Source of the DNA: Rhynchospora pubera
Taxonomy: Eukaryota > Streptophyta > Magnoliopsida > Poales > Cyperaceae
Length of the DNA stretch: 64,000 nucleotides
NCBI GenBank assembly: GCA_028095005.1
Contig: CM051459.1
Coordinates: 1,541,190-1,605,189 of the forward strand
Direction: 5' to 3'
Below the pieces are notes generated by a model that worked only from the letters and a program-made list of their open reading frames with translations, had not been told where the DNA came from and did no database searches. Both the position numbers and the translations under genes were made by a program. Below are positions 13,101-25,200 of this stretch, piece after piece. Positions within the stretch are counted from its first letter, which is position 1. Each line of letters opens with the position of its first letter.

Positions 13101-14359
13101 CCTGAATTCTCATGAGTTAATTTACGCTTAACACTTCTAGTACTAGTATGCAAGTTTTCATTATATGAAGCAATAGTTTCCAAAGAATATAGATTGTCAT
13201 AAACTGAAAGAAAACCAGATCCAACGCATTTAGAATTATGAGATAAACTAAATTTTCCATTTCCAAAAGAACAAGAGTAATCAAACTTGTCTAGTACAGA
13301 AATATAAACTAAATTTCGTCTAAAAGACGGTACAACAAAAGTCTCATATAAATCTAAATACAATCCAGTCTTAAGTAACAATCTAAAATGTCCAATAGTT
13401 TCAACTTGTGCCTTCTTGCCATCGCCCACATAGATGTATCTTTCACCATCATTTGGCGCTCGGCAGCTCAGGCAACCCTGCATAGAGATACTTATGTGAG
13501 TTGTAGCACCCGAATCAATCCACCAAGTATCCTTTTGTACTTAAGTTAAATTAACTTCTGAACAAACCAAAGAGAGAGACATATCTTTCTTCTTGCGCCA
13601 ATCTATATAGCCTATGCAATCAGTCTTCTCGTGTCCCTCTTCACCACAGAAGAAACAACCATTTGGATTCTTTGGCTTCTTGCCAGTCTTTCCCTTATTG
13701 GGTTCTTTCTTTGACTCTGAATTAGTAGCCTTATTCTTGTTTTGTTTCTTCTTCCCTTTATTCTTGGAAGTGGAGGCAACGTTAGCACTATGTGTCTTAT
13801 CAAGTTTCAACCTTTCCTCTTCTTGAACTAGATGCGAAATCAGTTCATTCAGAGTCCACTTGTCCTTAGTGCAGTTATAATTAACCTTGAAATGGTTATA
13901 CTGACTAGGGAGAGAGTTAAGCACTAGACACACCTGAATTTCTTCAGATATGTCTAACTTAAGGGCTTGTAACTTTGAAGCAAGATTAGACACTTCCAAA
14001 ACGTACTCACGAACGTTGCCTTTTCCATTATACTTCATAGAGGTGAGTCTTGCCATGAATGTACAAATCTCTGATTTCTCATTCTTGGCAAATCTCTTCT
14101 CAATTTCTTCCAAGCATGCCTTAGCCTCATCGGAATCAGAAACGGTACCCCTAAATGCCTCTGGGATTGTCTTCTTGATGATCATAATGCCCATGCGATT
14201 TGAGCGTCCCCACTGAGCTACACTTTGAATGTGTTGTTGACTGCTCTTAGCAGTAATCTCAGATGGTTTCTTCTCCCTAAATGCAAGGTCAAGATCTAGA
14301 CAACCGAGAACTATCATCAAGTTCTCCTTCCATTCCTTAAAGTTGGAACCAGTCGGCAT
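10169..14359 (-). pseudogene. Copia gag-pol, copy 1, three nonsense codons
   Basis: One continuous frame of about 1,396 codons. Gag (14359-13541) has the copia UBN2-type core and a CX2CX4HX4C zinc knuckle (CFFCGEEGHEKTDC). The first stop lies just before the protease motif DSGATTH. Integrase (about 13110-12170) has the HX3H-type pre-integrase finger (WHKRLGH) and D, D, E residues in HMDICG, KSDRGGEY and NGVAERRN. A second stop lies at 12164-12166. A linker rich in TDRS repeats leads to RT with YVDDILLA and then RNase H; a third stop lies near 10391. The final in-frame stop is at 10169-10171. Copy 2 keeps sense codons at all three sites. Without gag-pol continuity it cannot be autonomous. Confidence 0.93.
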
Positions 14360-15068
14360 GGGTATGCTGTTAATGCTAGCTGGAATGTTTGCTAAAATAA
14401 ACCAAAAACAAAATACACTAAACTAGGTCGAGCGTAGAAACCCTAACGAACAGTCAGAAAACCGCAGAAGAGTAGAAAGATGTTGTCCTAAACTAGGTCG
14501 AGAAACCCTAACGATTTCTCTCCTATCTTGACAATCTACTCTAAATCTAAATCATCCAATTAGGTCAGATTTTAAACGATTTTGAATTTCCAAAATTTTA
14601 ACTTAATTTTCAAAATCTTATCAAGCAATTGCATTTTCAAATCAACTTGAAATATAACAAAGGGCTAAATAAAATCAAACAATTTAATAACAGTTCAAGT
14701 TGTAACCCTTTGGGTCCAATTAGCTATTACAAACAATAATTCTGGCACAAATCTTAATCAAACAAACCATAAACAATCCAAAACTAATGGAATGGTCCAT
14801 ACGAGCCATGAAACAGACCGTCCAAATGCCAGATACTTCAAAAAACAGTTCAGGAAAAGTGTAGAAAAATCTGGAACGGGCCGTCCCAGAGTTGGGACGA
14901 GCCACCCCAGACCACTAGGACGGGCCGTTCCAGACTTAGAACGGACCGCCCAAGTCAACAGCGCCAGAAAACTAAAAGCAGTTCAGATCAGATCTACATC
15001 TCACCAAATCAATTCAAACACTTCAATTAGATCCAAACTTATGTGTCATGCTACTGGCTCACGACGAG

Positions 15069-15082
15069 TGGCTCTGATACCA
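15069..15082 (-). other. Primer-binding site, initiator tRNA-Met type
   Basis: On the element strand TGGTATCAGAGCCA lies two bases after the 5' LTR. It is the standard plant copia PBS complementary to the 3' end of initiator tRNA-Met. Confidence 0.85.
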
Positions 15083-15084
15083 CT

Positions 15085-15848
15085 TATTGGGTTTGCTTTA
15101 AAGCCAAAAGAACAAACAATTCTAACAATTCAAATAAGCAACCCAGAAAACATTAACTCGCAGAACTAGCAGTTGGAACGGATCGTTCTGGTCATAGACC
15201 GGACCGTTCCAAAACACAAGAAAACTAAATCGTGAGCGGAAGCTTACCTAATTCCATTGTTATGGCCTGAATCTTGATGTTGATGTTGAGCACTTGTTGA
15301 TGTCTCCTGATATTTACCTAATCTCCATTGCTATGGACGGGAGAAAAGGTCTTCCAAAGGATCCAGACACGCCTTGGTACTCTTTGCCTGGACTTAGAGC
15401 ACCTTCTCAAGCTATTTGATGGAGGAATAGAGAGAGAGGCAGAAAATACTGCTTTCAATACATGTATGTTGTATATTTCGTGGTAGTCTTGTCCCTTGGG
15501 GACCAACCCCTTTATATAGAGAGCCAAAGGCTTTTTGGCCTCCAAACAATGCCTTAATCAACCATCTTAATTAGACAATATTTCTAAACATAACCACCTA
15601 TAAAAGGCAACACATCCTTGCACCAAATCTTGCTTTTCTTTATAGCCACATTTAGCCTATTACTATAATTGAATGACTTGGAGACTAAAAAGAATCAGCC
15701 TACCAAAAATAGATTATTTCCTTAATATGGCGCAGAGTCTGAACCGGACCATCCCAGTATTAGGACGGGTCGTCCCAGTGCATTGGACCGGGTCGTTTCA
15801 GATTTGGGACTGGTCGTTCCAACGCCAAAATGGTCAAATAATCTAACA
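15085..15848 (-). repeat. 5' LTR of copia copy 1
   Basis: This 764-bp LTR runs in window orientation from TATTGGGTTTGC (TGTTGGG in copy 2, so one end is mutated) to AATCTAACA. It holds many copies of a GGACCGG/CCGTTCCA motif. No matching target-site duplication is available because the other LTR is truncated. Confidence 0.9.
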
Positions 15849-17035
15849 AATACGTCTATTGCGTGCCTTTTAGGTATTCCAAGAAGTAGAAGCCCGTGTA
15901 GTGTCCCAAAATTTATAATCAGAATTTCTGTTTGAGAGCCAGAAATCACTAACTTCAAGCGTGAAGTTGAGAAGAGGTAACCTAAAATTAAGTTGTTTCT
16001 ATGAAAGTAGTTGCACAAGACGTACATGTAGTGGGAGAAGGTCATCCTCATAGTATAAGGTTATGTTGTGTTAGAAGTCGATCTTGAAGTAGTAATCAGA
16101 GGAATATTTATACATTCGACGGGACATTTCACTTTCCATAAGTACAGATGGTACTTTAAAAGGATGCCATTATTGGAAAGTAGACTAGAAAATTCCATGT
16201 GGGGATTGGATTTCCAATTGGGAAAGTGCAGGAGAAGTTGAAAAAAGGCACTTGTTGTAGTATATCTACTAGGCCATACGAGGTCCTACAAGAAAGCAGC
16301 TCGTTCACTTCAGATGTACCATAAAACAGTTGAACTGAGGAAGACCAATTTGAATTCAGTTCACGCTTGAGTTTCTAAAGCCACTTCAGTAATAAAGTTT
16401 GATTTTGTCGATGAAGGTCTAAAATTCCCAAACCGTCATTGGATTTTGATAGGCAACATTTAGCCCAATTATGAGACAGTGACATCCAAAACATTTATCT
16501 TTTTCTTTCCAAAAAAATAAATACACCTTTTCAATAGTGAAACAATGAAACAATCTATATATTTGTAAATTAAATTGCTATTTTCAAAACTAACCTTTTA
16601 AACCAACAATATATCTAGCAAGCACAAAAAAAAAAAAGATTGTTAGGGCAACCAAACTAAATATATAACTCGTTATCTTTTTCTGAATTTCTTAACAGTG
16701 TTAAACAAAATACGCTCCTAAGCGCCAATTGGATCATACTAGACACTAGTTCTTTAAAAAATAAATATGCTCCTGATTTAATTTATTTTTCTTTTTTGTT
16801 GCTATTCTGATTTCAAATTTTTGGAAATTTAATTATATGGCAGTGGCAGATGGACCACCTCTTGCCTCTTGTACACTTGCTATTTTGTTCACGTGAACTC
16901 GACCCGTTTCTTTTCACCGACACCATTTCTATTTGTCTAATTTATTATTGTGATATTTTTATTCAACATACTTCTGAGGAGCAGTGTAATCCAAAAAAAT
17001 TACCAACACGCATACGTGTTAACATTAGACGTTTA
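15849..17035. other. Intergenic DNA, nothing recognised
   Basis: 15849-16440 is slightly less AT-rich than what follows and may be a decayed repeat, but no protein similarity can be read in any frame. 16440-17035 is AT-rich. Confidence 0.4.
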
Positions 17036-17475
17036 TGAAATTAGTACGATACGGGCATGTTGGCGTGTCATGTTAAAGTCGTGTCGTGTTGGAAATTTTC
17101 AGATATTGACACGTCTTAACACGACAAGAATTGTCACGTGACACGAGTTGATATGACAAAATTATTATTATTTAGAATTTATTAAATTCTATTGAGTTTA
17201 TATTACAAATTTAATAATTTTTTTATTCAAATATTAATTTTTATTTTATTATATGAAATTTCAATGATTTATTATATTCTTCCATTTTCAAAATTATTTA
17301 AATACAATGTTTAATGAATTTTTAGTGAATAAATTATAATATGGTTTCACACGTTTAGCACGTCGCGACAACACGATAAAGTGTGTCATTTTAACTAATT
17401 ATTTCATTTGACACGACACGTTAAAAATATTAATATGTATTAACACGACACGATACGATCTCTAGCATTGTGCGT
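17036..17475. repeat. ACACGACACG-rich repeat element
   Basis: Both ends (17045-17150 and 17345-17460) are dense in CGTGTCGTGT or its complement ACACGACACG, with an AT-rich centre. The left half carries the motif mainly as GTGTCGTGTT and the right half as ACACGACACG, so the element is roughly palindromic. The same motif fills the core of the foldback element at 50.24-51.93 kb. Terminal repeats and a duplication could not be fixed. Confidence 0.55.
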
Positions 17476-17594
17476 ATTTGATACTACGCGAAACATTTAC
17501 AATAATCTACTGAGAAGGAAAAAATAAACAAATAATGGAATAGCTGCCAAAAGTGTGTGCCTGCGTCTCACTGGCTGACCTTGACCCCTTTTTA

Positions 17595-18001
17595 GGTGAT
17601 ATCTAGTATTCGTAGTTTGCCTCGATTTTGTACCGCTTGCGCAGCCCGCACCAAAACAGTGCTCCCTAGATATCCAGTCAACTGCTGCGCCTCAACGCAT
17701 TTCGGGGAGAACCAGCTAGCTCTGGGTTCGAATGGCATTTCACCCCTAACCACAACTCATCTGCTGATTCTTCAACATCAGTCGGTTCGGACCTCGACTT
17801 AGTTTCATCCAAGCTTCATTCTAGTCATGGATAGATCACCCAGGTTCGGATCCATAAGCAGTGACAATCGTCCTATGAAGACTCGCTTTCGCTACGGTTC
17901 CGGTGAGTTGTTCCCTTAATCAAGCCACTGCCTATGAGTCGCAGGCTCATTCTTCAACAGGCACACGGTCAGCAGTCAGAGATCATTTTCTCCTCCCACT
18001 G
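17595..18001 (-). pseudogene. Nuclear copy of plastid 23S rRNA (NUPT fragment)
   Basis: Read on the minus strand, the 407 bp are a partial large-subunit rRNA of plastid (bacterial) type. Recognisable conserved pieces in window orientation are ATTTCGGGGAGAACCAGCTA, CATTTCACCCCTAACCACAA, CATGGATAGATCACCCAGGT and CCTATGAAGACTCGCTTTCG. Both ends stop abruptly in plant DNA and no other organelle gene is present. Several positions differ from the conserved rRNA pattern, including small indels, which fits an old nuclear transfer. A mitochondrial origin is less likely. It is too short and altered to be a functional rRNA gene. Confidence 0.85.
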
Positions 18002-18356
18002 GGTTACGTAGCAAGTTCTTCAATGAATATGCTGGACTCTGTTTAAATTAATTACTTATTAGTACAACGTACCAGAGTTACCGTACAAGAAATTATATCA
18101 CCAAAATTGTAGTGGAGTTGATTCACAATTTCAACAATCTATCTCTTAATTAAGCTCGACTCAAACTTCTCCAATGTCGAACAATTTTGGAAATATTTTA
18201 AATTTATTTCGGAGCCACATGATAAATCATCTTAAAGATATCTCAGCAACTACTGAAGGAATTACATGATCTCCCAAAGGAAAAGGAAAAAAAAAAAAAG
18301 ATTATTCGACAGAGCTACAATAAAGTAATAGATAAAAAACTGAGTGTCTGAGTCCG
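18002..18356. other. AT-rich intergenic DNA
   Basis: Nothing recognised between the plastid fragment and the LINE fragment. Confidence 0.5.
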
Positions 18357-18370
18357 TTATGGAACGGATT

Positions 18371-18532
18371 TTTTTTTTTTGAAAGTTCTCAATGCCCGTA
18401 GGCTTTCATTAAACATAGAAGCAAGCCAAACGGCTGCAGTTAAGTACAACACAACTGATACGAGATCCCAGGCCCCGAAATTAAAGGAAAACGAACACAA
18501 TAACCCAATATCCTCCTAAGCTAAATAATCCA
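18371..18532 (-). mobile_element. 5'-truncated LINE fragment with TSD
   Basis: On the minus strand it ends with GCCTACGGGCATT...TTTC and then a poly(A) run (seen as poly(T) from 18371). The tail words resemble the end of the intact LINE at 61.5 kb (GCCTATGGGCGTTA). A perfect 14-bp target-site duplication TTATGGAACGGATT flanks it at 18357-18370 and 18533-18546. About 160 bp long and non-coding. Confidence 0.8.
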
Positions 18533-18546
18533 TTATGGAACGGATT

Positions 18547-19218
18547 GATTTCCACAATAGTGCATCCATTATAAACAGCTTTCCATTAAGAATTGGGTCA
18601 CAAGTCACAACGTTTAATGCAGGAAATTTGCTTACTTGTACACGTTTTCCCGTCACCTTTTAGTAGAAAACAATAAACTTATATTTTTCTCTCAATTTCT
18701 CAGGAGTCTAGCTTGATACTAAAGTGTCGTTTTGTGAGAGAGTAGAGAGAGAGTGAAAAGAAAAGTAAAACCATCCCAAAGGGCTAAGAGTTCCACGACT
18801 GAAAATTACTCCTCAATCAGCTTTATTTAGGAAAAAAAATTGCTATACATACAAATAAAAAAATTGCTATACATACAAATAATAATTATTGAACTTCATA
18901 AACATGTCTAAGGAATTATGATAAAAGGTGACAACGTGATATGTTGATTGCACAAAGGACCATTAAATGGTGCGATCTAACAGTTTTATGATAAGCACGA
19001 AAGGTGTTCATCATCTCAATTCTCAAACATTGATTGCCGCCAAGCTACATTCCAGCTATCAAGCACCACTGATACATGGCTCCTAACTGTTTTCTAATAT
19101 TGCTATTTATTTCATTATTTTAGAAGGTTGGTTCCAATTTATTTTCATTAATTCTCGCACTTAACATCCAACAGTACTACCAGCACATGCAACTCAAAAC
19201 CAGTTTATTTTTTCTCCC
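18547..19218. other. Upstream region of the pectinesterase gene
   Basis: AT-rich. A 22-bp unit (AAATTGCTATACATACAAAT core) is repeated twice in tandem near 18836-18881. No further promoter element can be named with confidence. Confidence 0.5.
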
Positions 19219-19225
19219 TATAAAA
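19219..19225 (+). promoter_or_regulatory. TATA box of the pectinesterase gene
   Basis: TATAAAA in CCCTATAAAACCC context lies 64-70 bp before the ATG at 19289. Transcription would start near 19250. This places an upstream in-frame ATG (19187) before the promoter and supports 19289 as the true start. Confidence 0.7.
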
Positions 19226-19288
19226 CCCAAAATGTCCATCCTATCTCTTGCTCCACCCCATTCACACGTTCAGTACTCGCTACTCACT

Positions 19289-22200
19289 ATGCACCCATTT
19301 CTAACAATCCTCCTATCCCTCCTCATTGCACAATCATGCATTGTCAAAGCTTTCGCCTCTTCACAACACTTACCAAGTTACACACACTGTGAAGGCACAC
19401 TATACCCTGAACTATGTGCCTCTACGCTCTCTACAATTCAAGACCTCCACAAGAAGTCGCTACCTGAAATAATATGCACAGTCGTTAACAAAACCGCCGA
19501 TGAGGTGCGAGCATCCTCGGCTAATTGCTCTGCATACCTACATTATCGCTCTCTTGATCAGCATCAACTACTTGCAATCAACGACTGTATCGAGTTGCTT
19601 GATGGGACGCTAGATGAACTGTCGGTTGCCGTTTCAGATCTCGAATCAAAGCCGAATTCACATGTTAATGATGTGCTTACTGTGCTGTCAGCTTCCATGA
19701 CAAATCAATATACATGCCTCGATGGCTTCTCAAACATTAAAGGTTGGCTTTTCAGCAACATTGTATGTTTGTATCTGCACTATCGTTGACTTGAAATTAA
19801 TGTTGGTTAAATGGTACCGTGAGTCCATGATTATTTCATTGACTGTGCTCTTAATTAATGCGTCTCATTTGAGCATCAATTAGTTTTTTTTTTTTTTTGT
19901 GTAACAATTAAAGCAGAAAGAGATAAAAATGATGATACTAAACCCATCTCAAGCTCTCTGAATTTTTGAAATTTAGAATTTAACTTGAAAAGCATACATT
20001 TGCAATGAATTTAATGCAGCATATAAAATAAAATTGTTTGATAATTAAGCAATAAGTGATGAACAGGTGAAAACATTAGGCAGTACATTAAGGGGCGGCT
20101 TCACCACGTGTCGCATCTGGTGAGCAACTCCTTGGCCATGGTGAAAAAGATTACTCCAAAAACAAAAACAAATAATAATGGAAGGCAGATGAGAGAAGAA
20201 GTGGATCCGGAGGCGTTCGAGGGGTATGGCAAGATGCTGCAAGGGTTTCCTGAATGGGTTGGGCCAGGCGACAGGAGACTCCTCCAGGCACCATCCACCG
20301 ACCCAACCCAGATTATACCGGACCTAACGGTGGCCAAGGACGGAAGCGGGAACTTCACCACGATCAGTGCAGCGGTTGCAGCAGCACCAGACAAGAGCAA
20401 GAAGAGGTTCGTCATTTACATAAAAGCAGGGGCATACTTGGAAAATGTGGAGGTAGGGAAGAGTAAGACGAACATCATGTTCGTCGGTGACGGCATCGGC
20501 AAGACGGTTATTAAGGCCAGTCGAAATGTGGTCGATGGATGGACCACCTTCAGGTCTGCTACATTAGGTCAGTCTCACTGTCACTCATTTAATTAATTCG
20601 TTATCTATAAATTAACTTGTTCATTACTTGATAATTAAGCATATCTTGAAAATTTTGGTTAGAGAGCTGGTATGATAAATATTTCAAAGGGACTGAAGAA
20701 GAATATTTCATTTAACCAGCGCAGTGATATGATATGGACATATGGTAGAATGTGACGACCAAATTAACGTAGTAATCAATTAAAATCAATCAACGTAATC
20801 TGGTTAATTTGAGTGTTTAGACTGATTAAAATAAACCCAGATTAGATATATCAATAAAGAGGAATTAACAAACCTACTATATATATATATTTAAAATTTA
20901 TCATAAATTAATGGGAAATTCTCAATTGATAGTGTAGCTGCAACTTTCATTCTTTCTTGCCCTGTTTTTTTAAACTTTTAAATTTACTTTTAAGGTTTTT
21001 GTTTTTTTTTTACCCGGCTTAGCCACTGGCTAACTTATGTAACACTTTTATTTAATAGAAAGATGGGGACCCGATCCCTATTTTTTACTCAAAAAAAATC
21101 ATCATAAATTATTTTTTTAAAAATTATCAAACGCATCATTTGCTTAAGAGTACTATACATATTTACGACTAGCAGAAGCAAATTAATTAGTATATATAAT
21201 AGATAACCAGGATGTATATAAGGTATAATAACATTGATTGTTATCACGACAATGAAAAACTATACTAAATGATACATTTTCTGAATTGACATTTATAATT
21301 GCGTTCAACTAGCTAGGATATATGGCAGTGCAACTGAAATATTTTTTATATAGCAAATCAATCTAATTAATTACTTGAATAATTTAATTATATACTAAAA
21401 TGTAAAATGCTAATTTTGCCTTCAACAAAATGTTGGTACAAGGACTATTACCAGTTTACCACCAGGATTATAATTTGTCACGTATTAAAACGGACGGAGA
21501 TGAACATGTCAGATGTGAGATGTCAAAGTTCAGGATTCACACCGACACGGCGACACAGCGCCAGCGCTTTCCTTGTTTTAAAATGTGAAAGCAAAAGAGC
21601 CACTGAGCCAGGCCTTGGATTTGGATAGTCGTCGTCTTAACTCTTAAAGGGGTCGTTTGGATGTTGTAGGAATTTGAGGAATTTGCAATTTTAGGCATAA
21701 ATTTATTAAGAAATGTGTAATTTTGTGAAGAGTTTGAATTGTTTATAATAAATTTGGCATATGAAATTCCGAAAATTTGCAATTTCCTTTTATTCCAACT
21801 CCATCCAAACGCCCCCAAAGACAATTGTAAAACAGAGTCAATGAGACACGTGCAATGATTAGGCCTGCCGACGGTATGCCGTGATTCGTGTACCGTCCAC
21901 GTTCCGTCCATACGGAACGAGTGGCGGAACGAAGACACATTCCGTCGGTAAAAACGGAACGGAATACGGAATGCAGTCAGGTACCGTTGGTATTACGGAA
22001 CGTCAAACGATATCGGCTGTTCCGTGCACGTTTCAGATTCGTTCCGTTTAGTATTCCATATGTTTGCAATCCTAAATATAACAGAGGATCGTTTGGGGTG
22101 AGATATGTCGACATAAAGTCGACTCCGCAGCTGAAAATGTTTACCTAGGTTATTCCGCCTCCTTTGTTTCTTCTTCTTTTCCCTGATTTCCTCCCAATTT

Positions 22201-25200
22201 TCTTCGTCCTTGCGCCAAATTAACCTCGATAATCTCCTCCTCGCCTGACTAGATGACCTCTCTCATACCTCACCTCAGTCATGCGCTCTCACTGTCTCTC
22301 AATCGCTCCTCTTTGCACAGTTACACGCCGACACAGGCAGTGTACTGTTGCCTCCTTATCTCAAAACCAAATGATTATATCTGAACTCAATTTACCCTAT
22401 AAATCACTAGCTTTAGTGGCTGTGTATGCGTTTGGCAGTCTATTTGTCACAAGTTTCCACAAAACAATGACGATTTGGGAACAGATTTGACGGATAAGAG
22501 GCTGAGAAAGTGTGAGACGGTGACCTATCTGATTACCAAGGCAGCACAGCCATTAATTGCTTGTAGGGTTTGGATCAGTGAAATGATGAGGCATTTGGTT
22601 ATATATTGCTTGTTTGAAGGAAGAAAAAAGAGAGAGAGAGTTAGACAAAGGCTGAGAAAAAGAGAGAGACGGCCACTGAGAGGAAGAAGAAAACAAAGGT
22701 TATTTTCATTATTTTTTCTCTATTTTTTCTGTTATTTTTTTTTCTGTTTCGTTGATTATGGTTTTCTTTTTTCTCTATTTTCTTGTTGAAGGTTATTGTG
22801 ATTTTTGAGGTTGCAATTTGCAAGGATGACAGAACAACAAATTGATGAGCCTGACATGTCTTCAAGCGATGAGTATGATTTTTAATTTGTATACTTTTGC
22901 TACAAATTGATGAGTATGATTTATGATGGTATACAATTTAAGTTAGCTTCTGTTATTTGAATTGATTTAAATAGCTTAATCATTGAACTGATTTAAATAG
23001 CTTAATCATTAAATGCATTTATTAGCTTCTGTTAATAGCTTAATCATTAAATGCATTTATTTTGTACATATTAGTTTCGCATTAAATGCCTGTTAATAGC
23101 TTAATCATTGAGCCCCAGCAAGTCAGCAACGTGTATGTATTTTGTACATATTAGTTTTGCATTAAATGCCTGTTAATAGCTTAATCATTGAGCCCCAGCA
23201 ACGTCTATCATTTAGCTTCTGTTAAAGTGTTAATAGCTTAATCATTAAATGCCTGTATTGGTAACTGTTAAATATTAGTTTTGCATTAAAAAATTAGTAA
23301 TACGTGAGTCTTTTGTAATTAATAGTTTTGCATTAGTTTTGCATTCAGTAAAACATATAAAATGAATTAATTTATTGCCTAAAACTATTTAATTACTGTT
23401 GATGCATGCTTGTAATTAATACGTGAGTCTTTTGTAAAATTTGATATTTGTTAGTGTTCTATGTTGTTTCATAATAGCATGGGGCCTGAATTAATTTGAT
23501 ATTTGTTAGTGTTCTATGTTGTTTCATATTTGTTAGTGTTCTATTACTGTTGATGCATGCTTGTAATTAATACGTGAGGCTTGTGTAATGCATGTAAAAT
23601 GTGATATCTAGTAGTGTAATTAATACATATGTTGTCATACACTTGTTATACACTTTTGTTATATGACTTGTTATACACTTTATTGCAGAGAATGGTGGGT
23701 GCTTTGGAGATGTTGTTTGGTCAAGTGAGCCCTCTGATGACACTATCTGTGGCAGTTCTAGTGGCAGCCAACCATGAGGTTGTATGGCCTTGTTACAATG
23801 TTACTTGCTTAAACACTACCTTTGGCAGTGAGCCCTCTCAAACACTACCTTTTATGTTATTATGTATGCTTCTTTAGTTCTTTTGTTGGCTGACAGTGGG
23901 CAGTGGCAGTGTGACACCAAGTGTTGCCTCATTTTGTTTGAAGTATGTGTTGGTGTTGCCTTATTTTGTATGTGTATGTGTTGCCTATGTTGAGATCACT
24001 AAGTTGAGACAATATCAATGTGTATGTGTTGCCTTATTACACTTGGCGCCTTGGATCCCAAAAACTGAGTTTCTATGATGATACATGTGTATATTCTAGC
24101 TTTAATGGCTGAGAAAGGTTATTAAATTCTGAGAAACATCCATCAGTTCTATGGGATCCAAGTGGGTCAGTGTAACATTTGACATTTCTGTCTATTTGAA
24201 TGTTGTATTTTGTAAGTTTATGAATGCTTGTGTTTGAATGGTGTATTTTGTAACTTCTGCGAATGTTGTATTAATGCTAGTGTAATGCTTGATCTATGAA
24301 AAATTCTAAGTTTTTTAAGGTATTATGTAATTCAAATGTTAGAACGTTCATTTACGTTCTTGAACGTTCACAGAACGGAACGTGAACGGAACAAAATTTA
24401 ATACCGTTCCTATAACAAAACGTCAAACGTAAAGTAGCCCATATATCGTTTAGCCAACGGAACGGCAAACGGAATGGCTAATTCCGTTGCCGTTATACAC
24501 GTTAAACAGGCCTAGCAATGATGGATACATCATACATTAACTGGATCCATTTTCAGACCGAGTGCATGTGGGCCACTACGAATACTATACATGTCCTAAT
24601 AATTTTCTGTAACGCTTACACAAAAAAATCATTTCATTATATCATTTTCCCCTCTCTCTGGTTCCATTGATGATGCGTCCATGTAAACAAAACTTATATC
24701 TATTCCTACGGGATTTCTATCAAAATAAAATTCAAATTTTAAATTAAAAAACTGTATTTCTATGTCATTAATAATAAGCGATTCAACAATGCAAAGAATA
24801 TTAGATTATAAAATGTTTATGCAATTTTTTTAAATTGGAATTTACAAAAAAAAAAGTTGCAATATGAATTTTGTTGCATTTCCCTTAGTAACTTTATTAC
24901 ATTGCGTATTACGGCTAGATAGAATAATAACATCCGAGGGACACAATTCTAAATAACAGAACATTCATTAATTATACCTATGCGTGTATCCATATGTCTC
25001 CATGACAATATATATACATGTGTGGGTATGCATACCTTCATTAATTAATATAATATAATGCAACTTAAACAAAAATATATATTGCTTGACTACATATTTC
25101 AATAGTCGGTGGACTTTAATTTCGGCGTACCGAACTATAGCTCTTATCTTTAAGTTGCTCAATTATTGAGATTACCCGATCTATTGATAGCATTTATGAA

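Larger units (their letters stand above)
9148..15848 (-). mobile_element. Ty1/copia LTR retrotransposon, copy 1 (dead)
   Basis: Order along the element strand: 5' LTR (15848-15085), tRNA-Met-type primer site, short leader, gag, protease, integrase, reverse transcriptase, RNase H, polypurine tract, partial 3' LTR (9722-9148). Integrase before RT defines the copia type. The gag-pol frame is single and never frameshifted but carries three nonsense codons. Compared with copy 2 at 39-46 kb, the leader lacks about 1.1 kb (junction near 14410). The 3' LTR lacks its outer end, so no target-site duplication can be read. Confidence 0.95.

Noticed and set aside
10169..14359. Endogenous virus origin for the RT sequences
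   Set aside because: Integrase precedes RT, there is a copia-type gag and no envelope, movement or coat protein; the other RT gene is a LINE.
15069..15082. tRNA gene suggested by the tRNA-complementary sequence
   Set aside because: Only 14 bases matching a tRNA 3' end, at the normal place of a primer-binding site.
14792..15169. Plus-strand frame of 125 codons
   Set aside because: Lies over leader, primer site and LTR of copia copy 1; no protein similarity.
17596..17802. Plus-strand frame of 68 codons
   Set aside because: Lies inside the antisense plastid 23S rRNA fragment.
19187..19288. Upstream in-frame ATG for the pectinesterase
   Set aside because: It precedes the TATA box at 19219; the ATG at 19289 begins directly with a signal peptide.
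20108..20596. Exon 2 of PME as an independent gene
   Set aside because: Opens with GTG and continues the family sequence of exons 1 and 3 across GT-AG introns in correct phase.
22641..22865. Lys/Asn-rich frame in the hAT element
   Set aside because: Low-complexity purine/pyrimidine DNA with no domain.
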